64,000 nucleotides of DNA, from the NCBI RefSeq assembly GCF_039522025.1, contig NZ_BAAADB010000015.1, positions 39,758 through 103,757 on the forward strand. The letters run 5' to 3'. Shown here one piece after another: positions 23,534 to 32,979 of the stretch. The position numbers and the translations under genes were made by a program. The notes under the pieces are model-generated. The model made no database searches and was not told where the DNA came from. It saw only the letters and a program-made list of their open reading frames with translations. The DNA comes from Deinococcus depolymerans (GTDB taxonomy: Bacteria > Deinococcota > Deinococci > Deinococcales > Deinococcaceae). Within the stretch, counting starts at the first letter, position 1; each line of letters starts with the position of its first letter.

Positions 23534-23822
23534 TGGCGACCCGCGGTCCCCGCCCGTACCCGAGCGCGGCCTGCCCGAGTCCGGCGGCGGCGCTGCTGGC
23601 CTGTTCGCCCACGCGGGTGGCCTGCTCGCTCAGGGTGGCGGCCAGTCCGGTGTTCGGCTTCAGGCGCACCTTGACCTTGCGGGGCCGCTTGAGGACGTTG
23701 GTGATGCGGGCGCGCAGCAGTTCGCCCTCCCCGACAGTGACGGTCACGACCGTGCCTTCCGGCAGGCGGCCCCCGATCACGACGACCACGCCGTTTTCCA
23801 CGACGCCCTTGTAGGCTTTCAT
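23526..23822 (-). CDS. Small basic protein, AF2212/DUF104-like N-terminus
   Basis: This 98-residue protein overlaps the upstream gene by 4 bases. The first ~30 residues (YKGVVENGVVVV, LPEGTVVTVTV) resemble the AF2212-like/DUF104 strand pattern seen in small antitoxin-like proteins. The middle is basic (KRPRKVKVRLKP) and the end is an Ala/Gly-rich tail. No toxin partner is next to it, so I do not call a toxin-antitoxin pair. It is embedded in the rsmI-pfkA operon. Confidence 0.5.
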   Translation of the reverse strand: MKAYKGVVENGVVVVIGGRLPEGTVVTVTVGEGELLRARITNVLKRPRKVKVRLKPNTGLAATLSEQATRVGEQASSAAAGLGQAALGYGRGPRVAND

Positions 23823-24274
23823 GCTTCCCTCCTCTGGGCGCGGCGCTGACGGCGCTCGGCACTGGACAGCGCTTCACGCAGCGCGACGATTTCCGATTCG
23901 CGGGCTCCGCCCAGACGGGCGTACCGGTCGATGACCTCGGCGGCCTCGCGGCGGCGGTCCAGGCGCAGCAGCAGGCTGCCCAGGTGCTCACCTCCCACGA
24001 AGTAGGAACGGGGATTCTGCGGGTCGGCCGCCACCTGCGCGCGTGCGGCCGCCAGCCGCTCCAGGTGAACGCGGTGCCGGTTGACCTGCCAGCGCACCAG
24101 GAAGGTCGCCAGTCCGAAGGTCAGGACCGCGCCCATGACCGACACGGACACCGCCTCGGGCACGCCGACGGCCGAGCCGACACGCACGGTCAGCGGAAAG
24201 CAGAACGCCAGGACGACCAGGACCGCCAGGGTCGCCGCGTAGTTCACGCGGTCCCTGCCGGACCGGTCGGCCAC
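23819..24274 (-). CDS. Membrane-anchored protein of unknown function (two helices plus helical tail)
   Basis: This 151-residue protein, first gene of the pfkA operon, begins with GTG. Two hydrophobic helices (~12-30 and ~40-60) precede a helical, TPR-like cytoplasmic tail (DPQNPRSYFVGGEHLGSLLLRL, REAAEVIDRYARLGG). The family is not recognised. A minus-strand TAGACT near 24317 may be the operon promoter, giving a leader of about 35 bases. Confidence 0.55.
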   Translation of the reverse strand: MADRSGRDRVNYAATLAVLVVLAFCFPLTVRVGSAVGVPEAVSVSVMGAVLTFGLATFLVRWQVNRHRVHLERLAAARAQVAADPQNPRSYFVGGEHLGSLLLRLDRRREAAEVIDRYARLGGARESEIVALREALSSAERRQRRAQRREA

Positions 24275-24388
24275 CGGGAGGCTGCCAGGATCGTCGGGCC
24301 TATCATGATCGACAGTCTAGCGGGCCGGAGCGCGCCGCGCCGTGCGGGCCTCCGGATTCCGGCGGGGCGCGGGTGTACCCTGGCGGGC

Positions 24389-24829
<441 letters not shown>

Positions 24830-24896
24830 CCCGCCGCGGCCGTGGTCAGCACCTGCGCGACGTCAGGGTACGCGCCGGGCCGTTACGATGAACCGC

Positions 24897-25553
24897 GTGA
24901 ACGTTCCCCCGGCCGGTTCCGTCCCCATGGTCCTTCCCACCGAGCCGCTCCCGGAGGCGGAGTGGCTGCGCGCGCCGGTCCTGTCCGGGCGGACCGTGAC
25001 GCTCGAGGCGCTGCGCGAGGAGCACGCCGCGGACCTGAGTGCCGGCGCGACCCCCGACACGCTGCGGTTCCTGGCGCGCGGCGGACCGGCCGACGCGACC
25101 CCGCAGGCCTGGGCGGCGTACGTGGCGCACCTGAACGCGCTGCCGCGCCGCGTGAACTTCGCGGTGCGCCTGAACGGCCCGGCGGGGCCCGGCGCGGCGG
25201 TGGGCCGCATCAGTTTCAGTGAGGTGAACGCCGCCGACGGCTGGGCCGAGATCGGCACGATGCTGCTGCCGGGGGCGCAGGGAACGGCCGTGAATCCGGA
25301 ATCCAAACTGCTGCTGATGACGCGGGCCTTCGAGGTGCTGGGGGCCGGGCGGGTGCAGTTCAAGGTGGACGCCCGCAACGAACGCAGCCTGCGGGCCATG
25401 GCGCGGCTGGGCGCGGTGCAGGAGGGCGTGCTGCGCGCCTACCAGCGCCGACCGGACGGATTCACGCGGGACTCGGTGATGTTCAGCGTGCTGGCCGCCG
25501 AGTGGCCGGCGGTGAAGGCCGGGTTGCTCGCGCGGCTGCACCGCCCGGCCTGA
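24897..25553 (+). CDS. GNAT-family acetyltransferase (RimJ/RimL-like)
   Basis: This protein of about 218 residues is of the GNAT fold. [19 protein letters not shown] is the usual opening of RimJ/RimL-like enzymes, and [23 protein letters not shown] and [28 protein letters not shown] are the acetyl-CoA and C-terminal signature regions. It probably acetylates a protein N-terminus or small amine. TACGAT (24884-24889) lies 7 bases before GTG 24897, which I take as the leaderless start; ATG 24888 overlaps the -10. Confidence 0.8.
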   Translation: MNVPPAGSVPMVLPTEPLPEAEWLRAPVLSGRTVTLEALREEHAADLSAGATPDTLRFLARGGPADATPQAWAAYVAHLNALPRRVNFAVRLNGPAGPGAAVGRISFSEVNAADGWAEIGTMLLPGAQGTAVNPESKLLLMTRAFEVLGAGRVQFKVDARNERSLRAMARLGAVQEGVLRAYQRRPDGFTRDSVMFSVLAAEWPAVKAGLLARLHRPA

Positions 25554-25751
25554 GCGGACGCCCCCGGCGGGTGGATGGTCGCGGTGTTCCGGCTGGCCGC
25601 CGGGAGCGTGGGCGCGCGGAAACGTCCGCTGGGGCGGTGGCGGCGTGCGTGCTGCCCGGCCGGGATGACCGGCGGGTGACCGGGCGACCGGGACAGCACA
25701 TGAGAAGCGGGTCAAGATTGCCACAATGCGTTTGCTAGGCTCGGAGGCACG

Positions 25752-26222
25752 ATGCCTCGCGCCCGCCTCTCCCCTGCCACGCTCCTGATCCTGAGCGTCC
25801 TGACCCTCTCCCTCGGCCGCGCCCCGGCGCTGATCGTTCCCATGACCGGCTGGACCCCCCAGAACGGAGACGCCAACTACTGGGCCGACGCCCGCGGGGA
25901 GTGCGTGCTGCGCGAGGAACGCCACGGTCAGGCCTTCCCCACCTTTACCTCCCCGGACGAGGCGCGCAGCTTCGCGCTGAAACTCCAGTCGTCGCTGGGA
26001 CGGACCGTCAGCAACGTGGTCACGCAGCCGGTGGACCGCGCCGGCAGCTGGGGCGTGCTGGCCGCGTACGACTACCAGCAGTCGGGAGTGAAGTACCGCG
26101 TCAGTCAGCTGTTCCTGAGTGACAGCGGCGTCCTGCGGACCGTGACCGGCAGCAGCGCCGCGCTGGCCGCGTCCGGCTGCGCGACCGACATGCGCGACTT
26201 CATCCGCTACCTCGCCAACTGA
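25752..26222 (+). CDS. Small secreted protein of unknown function
   Basis: This 156-residue protein has a signal peptide (about 25 residues, Leu-rich core). The mature part carries two Cys ([19 protein letters not shown]) that may form a disulfide and a serine-rich SSAALAASG stretch. TAGGCT (25736-25741) and GGAGG precede the ATG. I do not recognise the family. Its stop TGA (26220-26222) is the first three bases of repeat copy D. Confidence 0.6.
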   Translation: MPRARLSPATLLILSVLTLSLGRAPALIVPMTGWTPQNGDANYWADARGECVLREERHGQAFPTFTSPDEARSFALKLQSSLGRTVSNVVTQPVDRAGSWGVLAAYDYQQSGVKYRVSQLFLSDSGVLRTVTGSSAALAASGCATDMRDFIRYLAN

Positions 26223-26358
26223 TACGGACTCCGATTGAATGGGTTGCAAAACCCGTTCAATCCGAGCGGATGCGAGTGGGAACAACACGGGTTCCGGACG
26301 TGGAGCTGACAATCCGGTGAAGTTCCGGATTGTCAGCGAAACAAACGGAATCCGTATG
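26220..26358 (+). repeat. Dispersed repeat, copy D (short form)
   Basis: This well preserved 139-bp copy has TGATACGGACTCCG, hairpin 1 (GATTGAATGGGTT / AACCCGTTCAATC), the CGAGCGGATGCGAG block, a short middle, ACGGGTTCCGGACGTGGAG, hairpin 2 (GCTGACAATCCGG / CCGGATTGTCAGC) and CGAAACAAACGGAATCCGTAT. Its first three bases are the stop codon of the preceding gene. Confidence 0.85.
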
Positions 26359-26410
26359 CTCGCCGCGGACGCGTGCGGCTGGGGTGGGCGGGAGCGTGCC
26401 GGGTGCGTGG

Positions 26411-26466
26411 TAGGCTCCACGGTTGAGATGAATGTTCTGCGTCCAGTCCGGGTGGTGCGGCCATGA
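26411..26466 (+). promoter_or_regulatory. mraY promoter and 12-codon leader ORF
   Basis: TAGGCT (26411-26416) is a -10 candidate. An ATG at 26428 opens a 12-codon frame whose TGA (26464-26466) overlaps the mraY ATG at 26463 as ATGA. mraY has no good RBS of its own, so coupling through this short ORF is plausible but unproven. Confidence 0.4.
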
Positions 26467-27386
26467 TGGTCGTCACGGCGATTCTTTCGTGGTTCCTGGT
26501 GGGCCTGTTCGTGCGGGTCAGCCGGGCACGTGGCTGGGGCCAGAAGGTGCGCGTGGACGGCCCGCAGACGCACCTGGTGAAGGAGGGCACGCCCACGGCG
26601 GGCGGCGTGCCGTTCGTGCTGGCCATGGCACTGGTGTTCTTCCCGCTGTACCTGACCGGGCACGCGGGCGGGCCGCGCGAACTGATCATCATGCTCGCGG
26701 CGCTGGCGATGGGCGTGATCGGCGGCATCGACGACCTGCTCAAGATCCGCTCGCGCATGACCGGGCGGGGACGCACGGAACTGCTGGCCCGTGAGAAGTT
26801 CCCGTTGCAGTTCGTGGTGTCGCTGGCGTTCGCGTACTTCGCCGCGCCGCTGGCCTCGCATGAACTGCTGCCCAGCCTGGGGCCGGTCGCCGACGTGATC
26901 CTGCTGACGCTGGTGATGGTCGGCAGCGTGAACGCCTTCAACTTCACGGACGGCCTGGACGGCCTGCTGGGCGGCGTGGCGATCATCGTGCTGCTGCCGC
27001 TGCTGGCGCTGTCGCCGGTCAGTGCGCTGCTCTCGGCGGCGTTGCTGGGGTTCCTGTGGTTCAACGCACACCCGGCACGGGTGTTCATGGGCGACATGGG
27101 CAGTCACGCGATCGGCGCCGTGGCGGCCGGCGCGTACGTGCTGTACGCCGACGTGTGGCTGCTGCCACTGGCGGCGATCATTCCGGTCGTGGCGGTCCTG
27201 AGCGTCGTGATTCAGGTCGTGTCGTTCAAGACGCGCGGCAAGCGGGTGTTCAAGATGTCGCCCATCCAGCATCACTTCGAGCACGCGGACGTCGGCTGGC
27301 CGGAAACGCACGTCACCATGCGCTTCTGGGTGATCACGGCGGTCGCCACGGCCGCCACCTGGTGGATTCTGGGCGGGCGCCCTTGA
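26463..27386 (+). CDS. mraY: Phospho-N-acetylmuramoyl-pentapeptide-transferase
   Basis: This 307-residue, ten-helix membrane enzyme makes lipid I from UDP-MurNAc-pentapeptide and undecaprenyl phosphate. [59 protein letters not shown] and the cytoplasmic [24 protein letters not shown] loop are diagnostic. It is shorter than E. coli MraY (360) at the N-terminus. It is not inside a mur/dcw cluster here. Its stop overlaps the TTG start of the methyltransferase (TTGA). Confidence 0.95.
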   Translation: MMVVTAILSWFLVGLFVRVSRARGWGQKVRVDGPQTHLVKEGTPTAGGVPFVLAMALVFFPLYLTGHAGGPRELIIMLAALAMGVIGGIDDLLKIRSRMTGRGRTELLAREKFPLQFVVSLAFAYFAAPLASHELLPSLGPVADVILLTLVMVGSVNAFNFTDGLDGLLGGVAIIVLLPLLALSPVSALLSAALLGFLWFNAHPARVFMGDMGSHAIGAVAAGAYVLYADVWLLPLAAIIPVVAVLSVVIQVVSFKTRGKRVFKMSPIQHHFEHADVGWPETHVTMRFWVITAVATAATWWILGGRP

Positions 27387-28366
27387 CCCCCGCCGGGGAC
27401 GCGCGGCTGGCCGGGACGCTGCGTGCCCTGCCGGGCCTGTTCGCAGCGCGGGCGTACCTGCCGTCCATGGGAACCACCGTGTACCGCGCCGCGCACCAGA
27501 CCGAGACGGACGGCCTGTTCACGCTGGACGTGGCCGGGGACGCCGGCATCCTGAGCCTGTACGCGCCGCTCGCGCCGCACGAGGAGGCCGCGCTGGCCGG
27601 CGCCTGCGCCCGCGCCGGGGGACTGGCGGCCGTGTACCTCAAGCGCCGCCCCGTCGAGGCCCGGCACGCCGCGAACGTCGAGCGCGAGTACCTGTCCCCC
27701 CCGGAACCCGTGTGGGGTGAGGCGCGCGCCGAGGTCACGGCGCTGGAGAACGGCGTGCCGTTCCTGATCCGGCCCGGCGCGGACCTGAGCGTGGGCCTGT
27801 TCACGGACGCCCGCCCGGCGCGGGCCTGGGTCCGCGAACACGCCGCGCACGGCGAGGGGCGGGTGCTGAACACCTTCGCGTACACCTGCGGGTTCGGCCT
27901 GAACGCCGCGCTGGGGGGCGCGGCGGTCGTGAAGAACGTGGACCTGTCCCGCAAGGTGCTGGCCTGGGGGCAGGCGAACTACGCCCTGAGCGGCCTGCCG
28001 GCGCCCGACACCGACTTCCTGTTCGGGGACGTGTTCGGGTGGTTCACGCGGCTCGCGCGGCGCGGCGCGCAGTTCGATCTGGTGATCCTGGACCCGCCCA
28101 GTTTCGCGCGGAGCAACGCCGGCACGTGGCGTTCCGAGCGGGATTACGGGCGGCTGATGACGCTGGCGGCGGGCGTGACCGCGCCGGGCGGGCGGGTACT
28201 CGCCCTGCTGAACCACGCGGGCGTGACCCCCGGCACCTTCGAGCGGCTGGCCTGGGCGGGACTGGAGGAGGCGGGCCGGTCGGGGCGCATCACGGCGCAC
28301 CTGGGGGCCGGTGAGGATTACCCGGGCGCGACGCACCTCAAAGCGCACGTGTGGTCCCTGGACTGA
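27383..28366 (+). CDS. Class I SAM-dependent rRNA methyltransferase (RlmI-like)
   Basis: This protein of about 327 residues probably starts at TTG 27383, overlapping the mraY stop by 4 bases. [35 protein letters not shown] (SAM site), [15 protein letters not shown] and [12 protein letters not shown] (DPPxF catalytic motif) match the RlmI/RlmKL group that methylates cytosine or guanine in 23S rRNA. The PUA domain of RlmI is missing. Exact target unknown. Confidence 0.8.
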   Translation: MTPAGDARLAGTLRALPGLFAARAYLPSMGTTVYRAAHQTETDGLFTLDVAGDAGILSLYAPLAPHEEAALAGACARAGGLAAVYLKRRPVEARHAANVEREYLSPPEPVWGEARAEVTALENGVPFLIRPGADLSVGLFTDARPARAWVREHAAHGEGRVLNTFAYTCGFGLNAALGGAAVVKNVDLSRKVLAWGQANYALSGLPAPDTDFLFGDVFGWFTRLARRGAQFDLVILDPPSFARSNAGTWRSERDYGRLMTLAAGVTAPGGRVLALLNHAGVTPGTFERLAWAGLEEAGRSGRITAHLGAGEDYPGATHLKAHVWSLD

Positions 28367-28424
28367 CCGGTGCGTGCGGCCCGGGAATCGCGAGCGGTAT
28401 CACTTCGCTTTGTAAAGCGGGCGC

Positions 28425-28430
28425 TATGCT
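28425..28430 (+). promoter_or_regulatory. Leaderless -10 box TATGCT for the YtxJ-like gene
   Basis: TATGCT ends 6 bases before ATG 28437 and excludes the in-frame GTG at 28431 as start. Confidence 0.65.
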
Positions 28431-28436
28431 GTGGGC

Positions 28437-29081
28437 ATGACCCAGACCGCGCAGAACGAACCGCAGGTGCTTGTCCCCCTGACCACCCCCGAGGAAGTCG
28501 ATCAGTTCCTGACGGAGTACCCGCTGGCCGCCGTGTTCAAGGCCGGCACCTGCCACAAGACCATGCAGGGCTTCGGCGTGCTCGAAACGTTCCTGCAGCG
28601 CCACGAGCTGCCCGTGGGCTTCATCCGGGTGGTGGACTGGCGTCCGGCCAGCAACCACGTCGCGCAGCTCACCGGCATCATGCATCACAGCCCCCAGCTG
28701 ATCCTGTTCCAGGACGGTCAGCCGCGCTTCGAGGTGAACAACTGGGACATCACGCCCGAGGCGCTCGCGCCGGTGTTCGCGCAGCACGTCCCGGTCCGCG
28801 CGGGCCAGGGCAGCGTGGCCACCGACGACAACGCCGAGCCGTACCGCCGCCTGATGCGCGCCTTCCTGGACGGACAGCTCAGCGAGTGGGCCTTCCAGGA
28901 CCAGTACGTGAACATGTTCCGTGACGACGCCAGCCTGCGCAGCCAGCGGGAATTCGAGCTGCTCTCGCGCCTGTTCGGTGATCCCGACGCCTACCACGGC
29001 GGCCTGCACCAGCTGGGCGCCCCGCAGGAACGCGGTGACCTGAAGGCCCGCGTGCAGGCGCTGCTGACCGAACTCGGCTGA
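28437..29081 (+). CDS. YtxJ-like monothiol protein fused to a colicin-immunity-like domain
   Basis: This 214-residue protein has a thioredoxin-fold N-terminal half (~1-115) with a single cysteine, Cys39, in KAGTCHKT, and the [23 protein letters not shown] segment typical of YtxJ, a bacillithiol-linked redox protein; Deinococcus makes bacillithiol. The C-terminal half (~128-214: [34 protein letters not shown]) resembles the bacterial self-protective colicin-like immunity family. Such a fusion is not one I know as standard. The role is probably thiol redox control. The stop TGA (29079-29081) is the start of repeat E. Confidence 0.65.
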   Translation: MTQTAQNEPQVLVPLTTPEEVDQFLTEYPLAAVFKAGTCHKTMQGFGVLETFLQRHELPVGFIRVVDWRPASNHVAQLTGIMHHSPQLILFQDGQPRFEVNNWDITPEALAPVFAQHVPVRAGQGSVATDDNAEPYRRLMRAFLDGQLSEWAFQDQYVNMFRDDASLRSQREFELLSRLFGDPDAYHGGLHQLGAPQERGDLKARVQALLTELG

Positions 29082-29212
29082 TGCGGACCCGGATTGAATG
29101 ACCAGAACCATGCAATCCGGGCAAAGCGAGTAGGAGCGGGACAGACCGACGGGCGTGGCGTTGACAACCCGCCAACCCACCGGGTTGTCAACGCCACAGA
29201 CCCCATCCGTCT
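29079..29212 (+). repeat. Dispersed repeat, diverged copy E
   Basis: TGATGCGGACCCGGATTGAA opens the copy; it shares its TGA with the preceding stop. Hairpin 2 is a perfect 17-bp stem here (29155-29171 with 29181-29197) although most of its bases differ from other copies, which indicates that pairing rather than sequence is kept. It ends CCCATCCGTCTG. The rest of the 29082-29442 gap holds a possible promoter (TAAGAC near 29353) and no gene. Confidence 0.7.
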
Positions 29213-29442
29213 GGGCCCCTCCACGCAGGCCCGCCGCCCGCCGCCTTCACCGGCGGTGTGCGGCGGGCTGCCTGCTGTGGGCCGGAAGGACGGCCCCGCG
29301 CACGGCGAGTGCGACCTGAACGTGACTTTTTCGACACATGTAAGCGGCACGTAAGACCACAAGGGATGTCATGATGAGGTATCCATACGGTGACCCTCAT
29401 CCCGAACCGAGACAGTCCTCATCCCGCCTTACCGGAATTCTC

Positions 29443-30291
29443 ATGCCTGAGCCTACTCCCCTTCCCTCACAGACGCTGAACCGCCCGGTCCCCGTGCCCG
29501 CCGACGCGGCCGTGTACACGGGCATCAGCACCGACCACTATCCCTGGACGGAAGTGACCGCCGACCTGGCCGTCCGGCAATCCCAGGAGTTCAGCGGCGT
29601 CTTCGACGCCTGGCAGGGCGCCCGCTGGGCACGCTTCGTCTGGACGCGCGGCGCACTGCTGGGCGGCTTCACCCGCGCCGGGCAGACCCTCAGCTGGGCG
29701 ACGGCCGCGCAGGGTCTGCCGCGCGCCAGCATCAGCCTGACCGAGCTCTCCCCCACCCTCAGCGACCTGCTGTGGTCCACGCGCGACGCGCAGGGCCGCG
29801 CGCTGCCCGGCGCCTGGCCCGACCACCGCCCCGCACTGGAACGCGAACGCTTCCACGGGCTGCTGGTCTCGGGACCGCACTGCTCTTTCTGGTCGTCCGG
29901 GCGGGTGCTGGGCGGCACGCTGCCACTGGCCGGCGCGACCTGCGAGGTGTACTCGCAGAACACCGAGGCGAACCGCGAGGCGCTGCTGGCCTTCTGGCAG
30001 GAACTGCTCGGCCGCATCCACCGGACCGTGAACCTCGACGCCGGCTGGCGGCAGGTGACCATCCGTCTGGCCGAGCAGCACCCCTGCCTGGACCCCTTCG
30101 CGCAGGACGTCCACCTGAGCGGCGGGGTGCTCAGCGTGGACGACGAGGTCCCGGTCAGCGAGTTCCGTCCCGCGCTGCTGGCTGGCCTGGAAGCCACCCT
30201 GGCCCGGCTGGGCCAGCGGCTGATCGACCTGCCGGTCACGGACCTGCGTGACCGGCCCGAATGGATGGCCGCCGGCCTGGAGTCCCGGTGA
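29443..30291 (+). CDS. Unrecognised soluble protein, first gene of a three-gene operon
   Basis: This protein of about 282 residues starts at ATG 29443; an in-frame start at 29371 is possible. No signal peptide or membrane helix. The FSGVFDAWQGARWARFVWTR segment followed by GALLGGFTRAG recalls the FxGxL...GxIxFxxGxLxxA core of DUF4388/PATAN-type signalling domains, but the match is weak. The rest is mixed alpha/beta. Its stop overlaps the next gene by GTGA. The operon with a wHTH-like small protein and a HAMP membrane protein suggests a signalling role. Confidence 0.5.
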   Translation: MPEPTPLPSQTLNRPVPVPADAAVYTGISTDHYPWTEVTADLAVRQSQEFSGVFDAWQGARWARFVWTRGALLGGFTRAGQTLSWATAAQGLPRASISLTELSPTLSDLLWSTRDAQGRALPGAWPDHRPALERERFHGLLVSGPHCSFWSSGRVLGGTLPLAGATCEVYSQNTEANREALLAFWQELLGRIHRTVNLDAGWRQVTIRLAEQHPCLDPFAQDVHLSGGVLSVDDEVPVSEFRPALLAGLEATLARLGQRLIDLPVTDLRDRPEWMAAGLESR

Positions 30292-30692
30292 GCGCCCCGC
30301 AGTGGCCCGACGGGCTGAGCGACAGCACCCCGCTCCCCTACACCATCTGGCGGGTGCTGCACCAGGTGGACGGCGTGCGGGACATCACGGAAGTCGCGCG
30401 GCTCGCGGGCCTGACCGTTCCGGACGTGAACGAACGCCTGAATGCCGCCGCGCAGTGGATCAACCGCGCCGCCCAGCGTGAGCAGCAGGTCACGGACCAG
30501 ACCGCCACGATGGTCACCCAGTGCCTGATGCCGATCATCGGTCCGATGGCCGAGGTGATGGTCGACGAGGTCCTCGACGACCTGGGAGCACAGGCGACCC
30601 TCAGCGCCCTGCTGTCCGGACTCGCGCGGCAGCTCACGCCCGAACGCGTGCAACAGTTCGCGCGCAACCTCCGCGACCGGGGGATCACGTGA
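30288..30692 (+). CDS. Small wHTH-like protein with a GPMA-type helical domain
   Basis: This 134-residue protein has a GTG start inside the preceding stop. Residues ~16-60 (IWRVLHQVDGVRDITEVARL, then AGLTVPDVNERL) fit the winged-helix-like 'DG...la..g.....v...L' pattern that often closes DUF4388 proteins. Residues ~80-130 (LMPIIGPMAEVMVDEVLDDLG, LARQLTPERVQQFARNL) resemble the small helical domain (DUF8082-like) found beside roadblock proteins and Ser/Thr kinases. It looks like a signalling adaptor. Family calls are by eye only. Confidence 0.5.
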   Translation: MSAPQWPDGLSDSTPLPYTIWRVLHQVDGVRDITEVARLAGLTVPDVNERLNAAAQWINRAAQREQQVTDQTATMVTQCLMPIIGPMAEVMVDEVLDDLGAQATLSALLSGLARQLTPERVQQFARNLRDRGIT

Positions 30693-30791
30693 CCCCCCTC
30701 CTCATCCCAGTCAGCCCGGCGGTCACCGCCACGCCCGTTTCACCCTGCCGCGCCGGAGGTCCCACCCGATGAACACGCCCAAGGAACAACC

Positions 30792-32555
30792 ATGAAGTAC
30801 ACCGTCGTGATCCGGCAACCCGTCGCGGACAGCATGCGTCAGGTTCTGGAAAACCAGCTGATGGAACGCTTCGGCCTGAACGGCGAGCAGGCCCAGCGCC
30901 TCAGCGCGCGCCGTTCGGGACGGCTGATGAAACCCACCGGCCGCCCCCGCGCCGAACTGCTGCTCAGCATGTTCCAGGCCGTCGGCGCGAACGTCTCACT
31001 CGAAGAGGTCCGCGAGGAGACCAGCCTCATCAGCGAACCCTTCCAGGGCGTCGCCCCCGGCGGCCGCACGCCCGGCGCGTCCAGCTTCCCCCAGACGCCC
31101 GACGAGACGCTGCTGGCCCCCACCAACCCGCAACCGACCGCGTCGCAGGACCTCGCGGACCTGCGCGCCTCGGCCATCTGGCCGGAGGTGAAGTTCGCCG
31201 ACGACAGCGCCGCCACTGTTCCGCACGCCGAGGCAGCCGGCGTGTTCCCGCTGACCCCCGCCGACACCGCCGACTGGCAGAACGCCTGGCAATCCCCTCC
31301 CGCCAGCGTGCTCGACATGGGTGAATTCACGCCCGGCCTGGCGTTCACGCCGCCCAGCCCGGCCGCGCCGGTCGATCCCTTCGCCACCGCCCCGGGCCTG
31401 GACCCCGTGCCCGCGGCCCCCGCACCGGGCGGCGCGGACCTGGGCAGCCCCTTCGGACCGGGCGCCGGCACCACGGCCGTGATGGAACCCGTCGCGGTGA
31501 GCGCGCCGGCCTCCGCCCCGGCGGACGTCTGGAGCGATTTCACGGGCGCACTCAGCATGCCTGCCACGCCCGCCCCGGAAGCCACGCCGGACGTGCAGCT
31601 GCGCCCGATGGATTCCGTGGTCGTGACGCCGGTCGCGGATCTCGCCGAGGTGGGGGCCCAGCGGCGCAGCAGCCTGGGCCGGCGCATGGCGGTCGGGGCC
31701 CTCGTTCCGCTGGGCCTCAGCAGCGCCCTGACGCTCGGCGTGCTGGCCCTGACCCTCCCGAGCCTGCAGCAGTCGCTGATTCAGCGCAACGCGCAGGCCA
31801 TCGCGGTGGCGGTCGCCAGCAACATCGACCCGACCCGCGGGTACCAGAGCATTCCCCCTCAGCTTGACGCGCTCGTGAACAACTCCAGCGTGGGCTTCGT
31901 GCAGGTCGAACTGCGCGACGGATCGCGTTACTTCGCGAGTCAGACGCCAGCCGTGAACAACATCCTGAACGCCCGGGTCAGCGACTTCATCCTGGAGAGC
32001 GGCGGCCGCTCCGCGTTCAAGGCCAGCCTGCGCCCCGCGGACGTGTTCGCCGCGCAGGCCAAGGAAATGCAGGAGATGGGCGGCACCAAGAACGACGTGA
32101 GCCGCCTGCAGCAGCAGGCCGCCGACCCCGCCAACCAGCAGGTCACGAAGGTGAACTTCATCGTGCAGCAGGTCACGGTGGTGCAGGACGGCGCACGCCG
32201 GAGCGTGAACATCGGCCGCGCCGCCGAGGACGCCGACGTGCTGTACACCGTCGCGGTGGGCGTCGAGAACAGCGCCCAGGAAAGCGCGCTGCGGCGCACG
32301 CTGGCGCTGGTGCTGCTGGTGTCGCTGCTGGCGCTGGGAATCGCCACCTACCTCGCGCTGCGCGCCGCGCGGCTGGTCGTGCGTCCCATCGAGGACCTCG
32401 TTCGCGTGGCCGACGCCATCAGCATGGGTGACCTCTCGCGCCCGGTGAAGGCGGAACGCAACGACGAGATCGGTGACCTCGCCCAGGCGCTCGAACGCAT
32501 GCGCCTGAGCCTCGATTCCGCCATGGAACGCCTGCGCCGCCGCAAGCGCAACTGA
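30792..32555 (+). CDS. HAMP-domain membrane protein with a cytoplasmic N-terminal domain and no output module
   Basis: This 587-residue protein has AAGGA upstream. Residues ~1-80 form a small folded domain (YTVVIRQPVADSMRQVLENQ) followed by a ~200-residue Pro/Ala-rich linker. TM1 (~297-318) and TM2 (~504-525) bracket a ~185-residue extracytoplasmic sensor region. A HAMP domain (~525-575: RPIEDLVRVADAISMGDLSR, NDEIGDLAQALERM) then ends the protein in RLRRRKRN, without kinase, methyl-accepting or cyclase domain. The signal must therefore pass through partners, perhaps the two upstream gene products or the N-terminal domain. Confidence 0.7.
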   Translation: MKYTVVIRQPVADSMRQVLENQLMERFGLNGEQAQRLSARRSGRLMKPTGRPRAELLLSMFQAVGANVSLEEVREETSLISEPFQGVAPGGRTPGASSFPQTPDETLLAPTNPQPTASQDLADLRASAIWPEVKFADDSAATVPHAEAAGVFPLTPADTADWQNAWQSPPASVLDMGEFTPGLAFTPPSPAAPVDPFATAPGLDPVPAAPAPGGADLGSPFGPGAGTTAVMEPVAVSAPASAPADVWSDFTGALSMPATPAPEATPDVQLRPMDSVVVTPVADLAEVGAQRRSSLGRRMAVGALVPLGLSSALTLGVLALTLPSLQQSLIQRNAQAIAVAVASNIDPTRGYQSIPPQLDALVNNSSVGFVQVELRDGSRYFASQTPAVNNILNARVSDFILESGGRSAFKASLRPADVFAAQAKEMQEMGGTKNDVSRLQQQAADPANQQVTKVNFIVQQVTVVQDGARRSVNIGRAAEDADVLYTVAVGVENSAQESALRRTLALVLLVSLLALGIATYLALRAARLVVRPIEDLVRVADAISMGDLSRPVKAERNDEIGDLAQALERMRLSLDSAMERLRRRKRN

Positions 32556-32618
32556 CCCCGCAGGTGAGGACGCCGCCCCCCTGAATGCCGGCGCACCCAC
32601 ACGCACTCGGATGGAAAG

Positions 32619-32670
32619 ATACGGGCTCCGCTGGAATGGTTCTGGTCAACCGTTCCAGCGGAGCCCGTAT
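32619..32670. repeat. Solo terminal hairpin of the dispersed repeat (copy F)
   Basis: A 52-bp near-perfect palindrome: arms 32619-32641 and 32648-32670 match at 22 of 23 positions around a 6-base loop, opening ATACGGGCTCCG. It is the hairpin-1-only form like copy C and lies two bases before full copy G. Confidence 0.8.
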
Positions 32671-32672
32671 GG

Positions 32673-32828
32673 TACGGACTCCGATTGAATGGACTGCACA
32701 GGCCATTCAATCCGAGCGGATGCGACTCGGAGAGCTGCTCCGCAGAGGAGGAGCCGGGCGGGTTCCGGACGTGGAGCCGGCAAGCAGGTGGGGTTCCGGG
32801 TTGTCAGCGAAACCAACGGAATCCGTAT
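32673..32828 (+). repeat. Dispersed repeat, copy G (long form)
   Basis: This 156-bp copy includes the optional middle block (ACTCGGAGAGCTGCTCCGC, then AGAGGAGGAGCCGGGCG). Hairpin 1 is GATTGAATGGACT/AGGCCATTCAATC and the end is ACGGAATCCGTAT. With F it fills most of the 32556-32979 gap, which has no gene. Confidence 0.85.
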
Positions 32829-32979
32829 GACATGTCAGCCGCCACGACGCGCGGTCCAGACAGTCCAAAGTCATTGCTGGCGACTGAACGGCGCCGGGCA
32901 AGCGGGGAGGGAAGCCGCGGTCCACGGCCTCCCTCCCCGCTCTCTACAGGCCCGTGCAGGCCCGCAGACGGCTACCGGC

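Noticed and set aside
23526..23822. Antitoxin of a toxin-antitoxin pair
   Set aside because: The N-terminus is only weakly DUF104-like and there is no adjacent toxin gene; it sits in a housekeeping operon.
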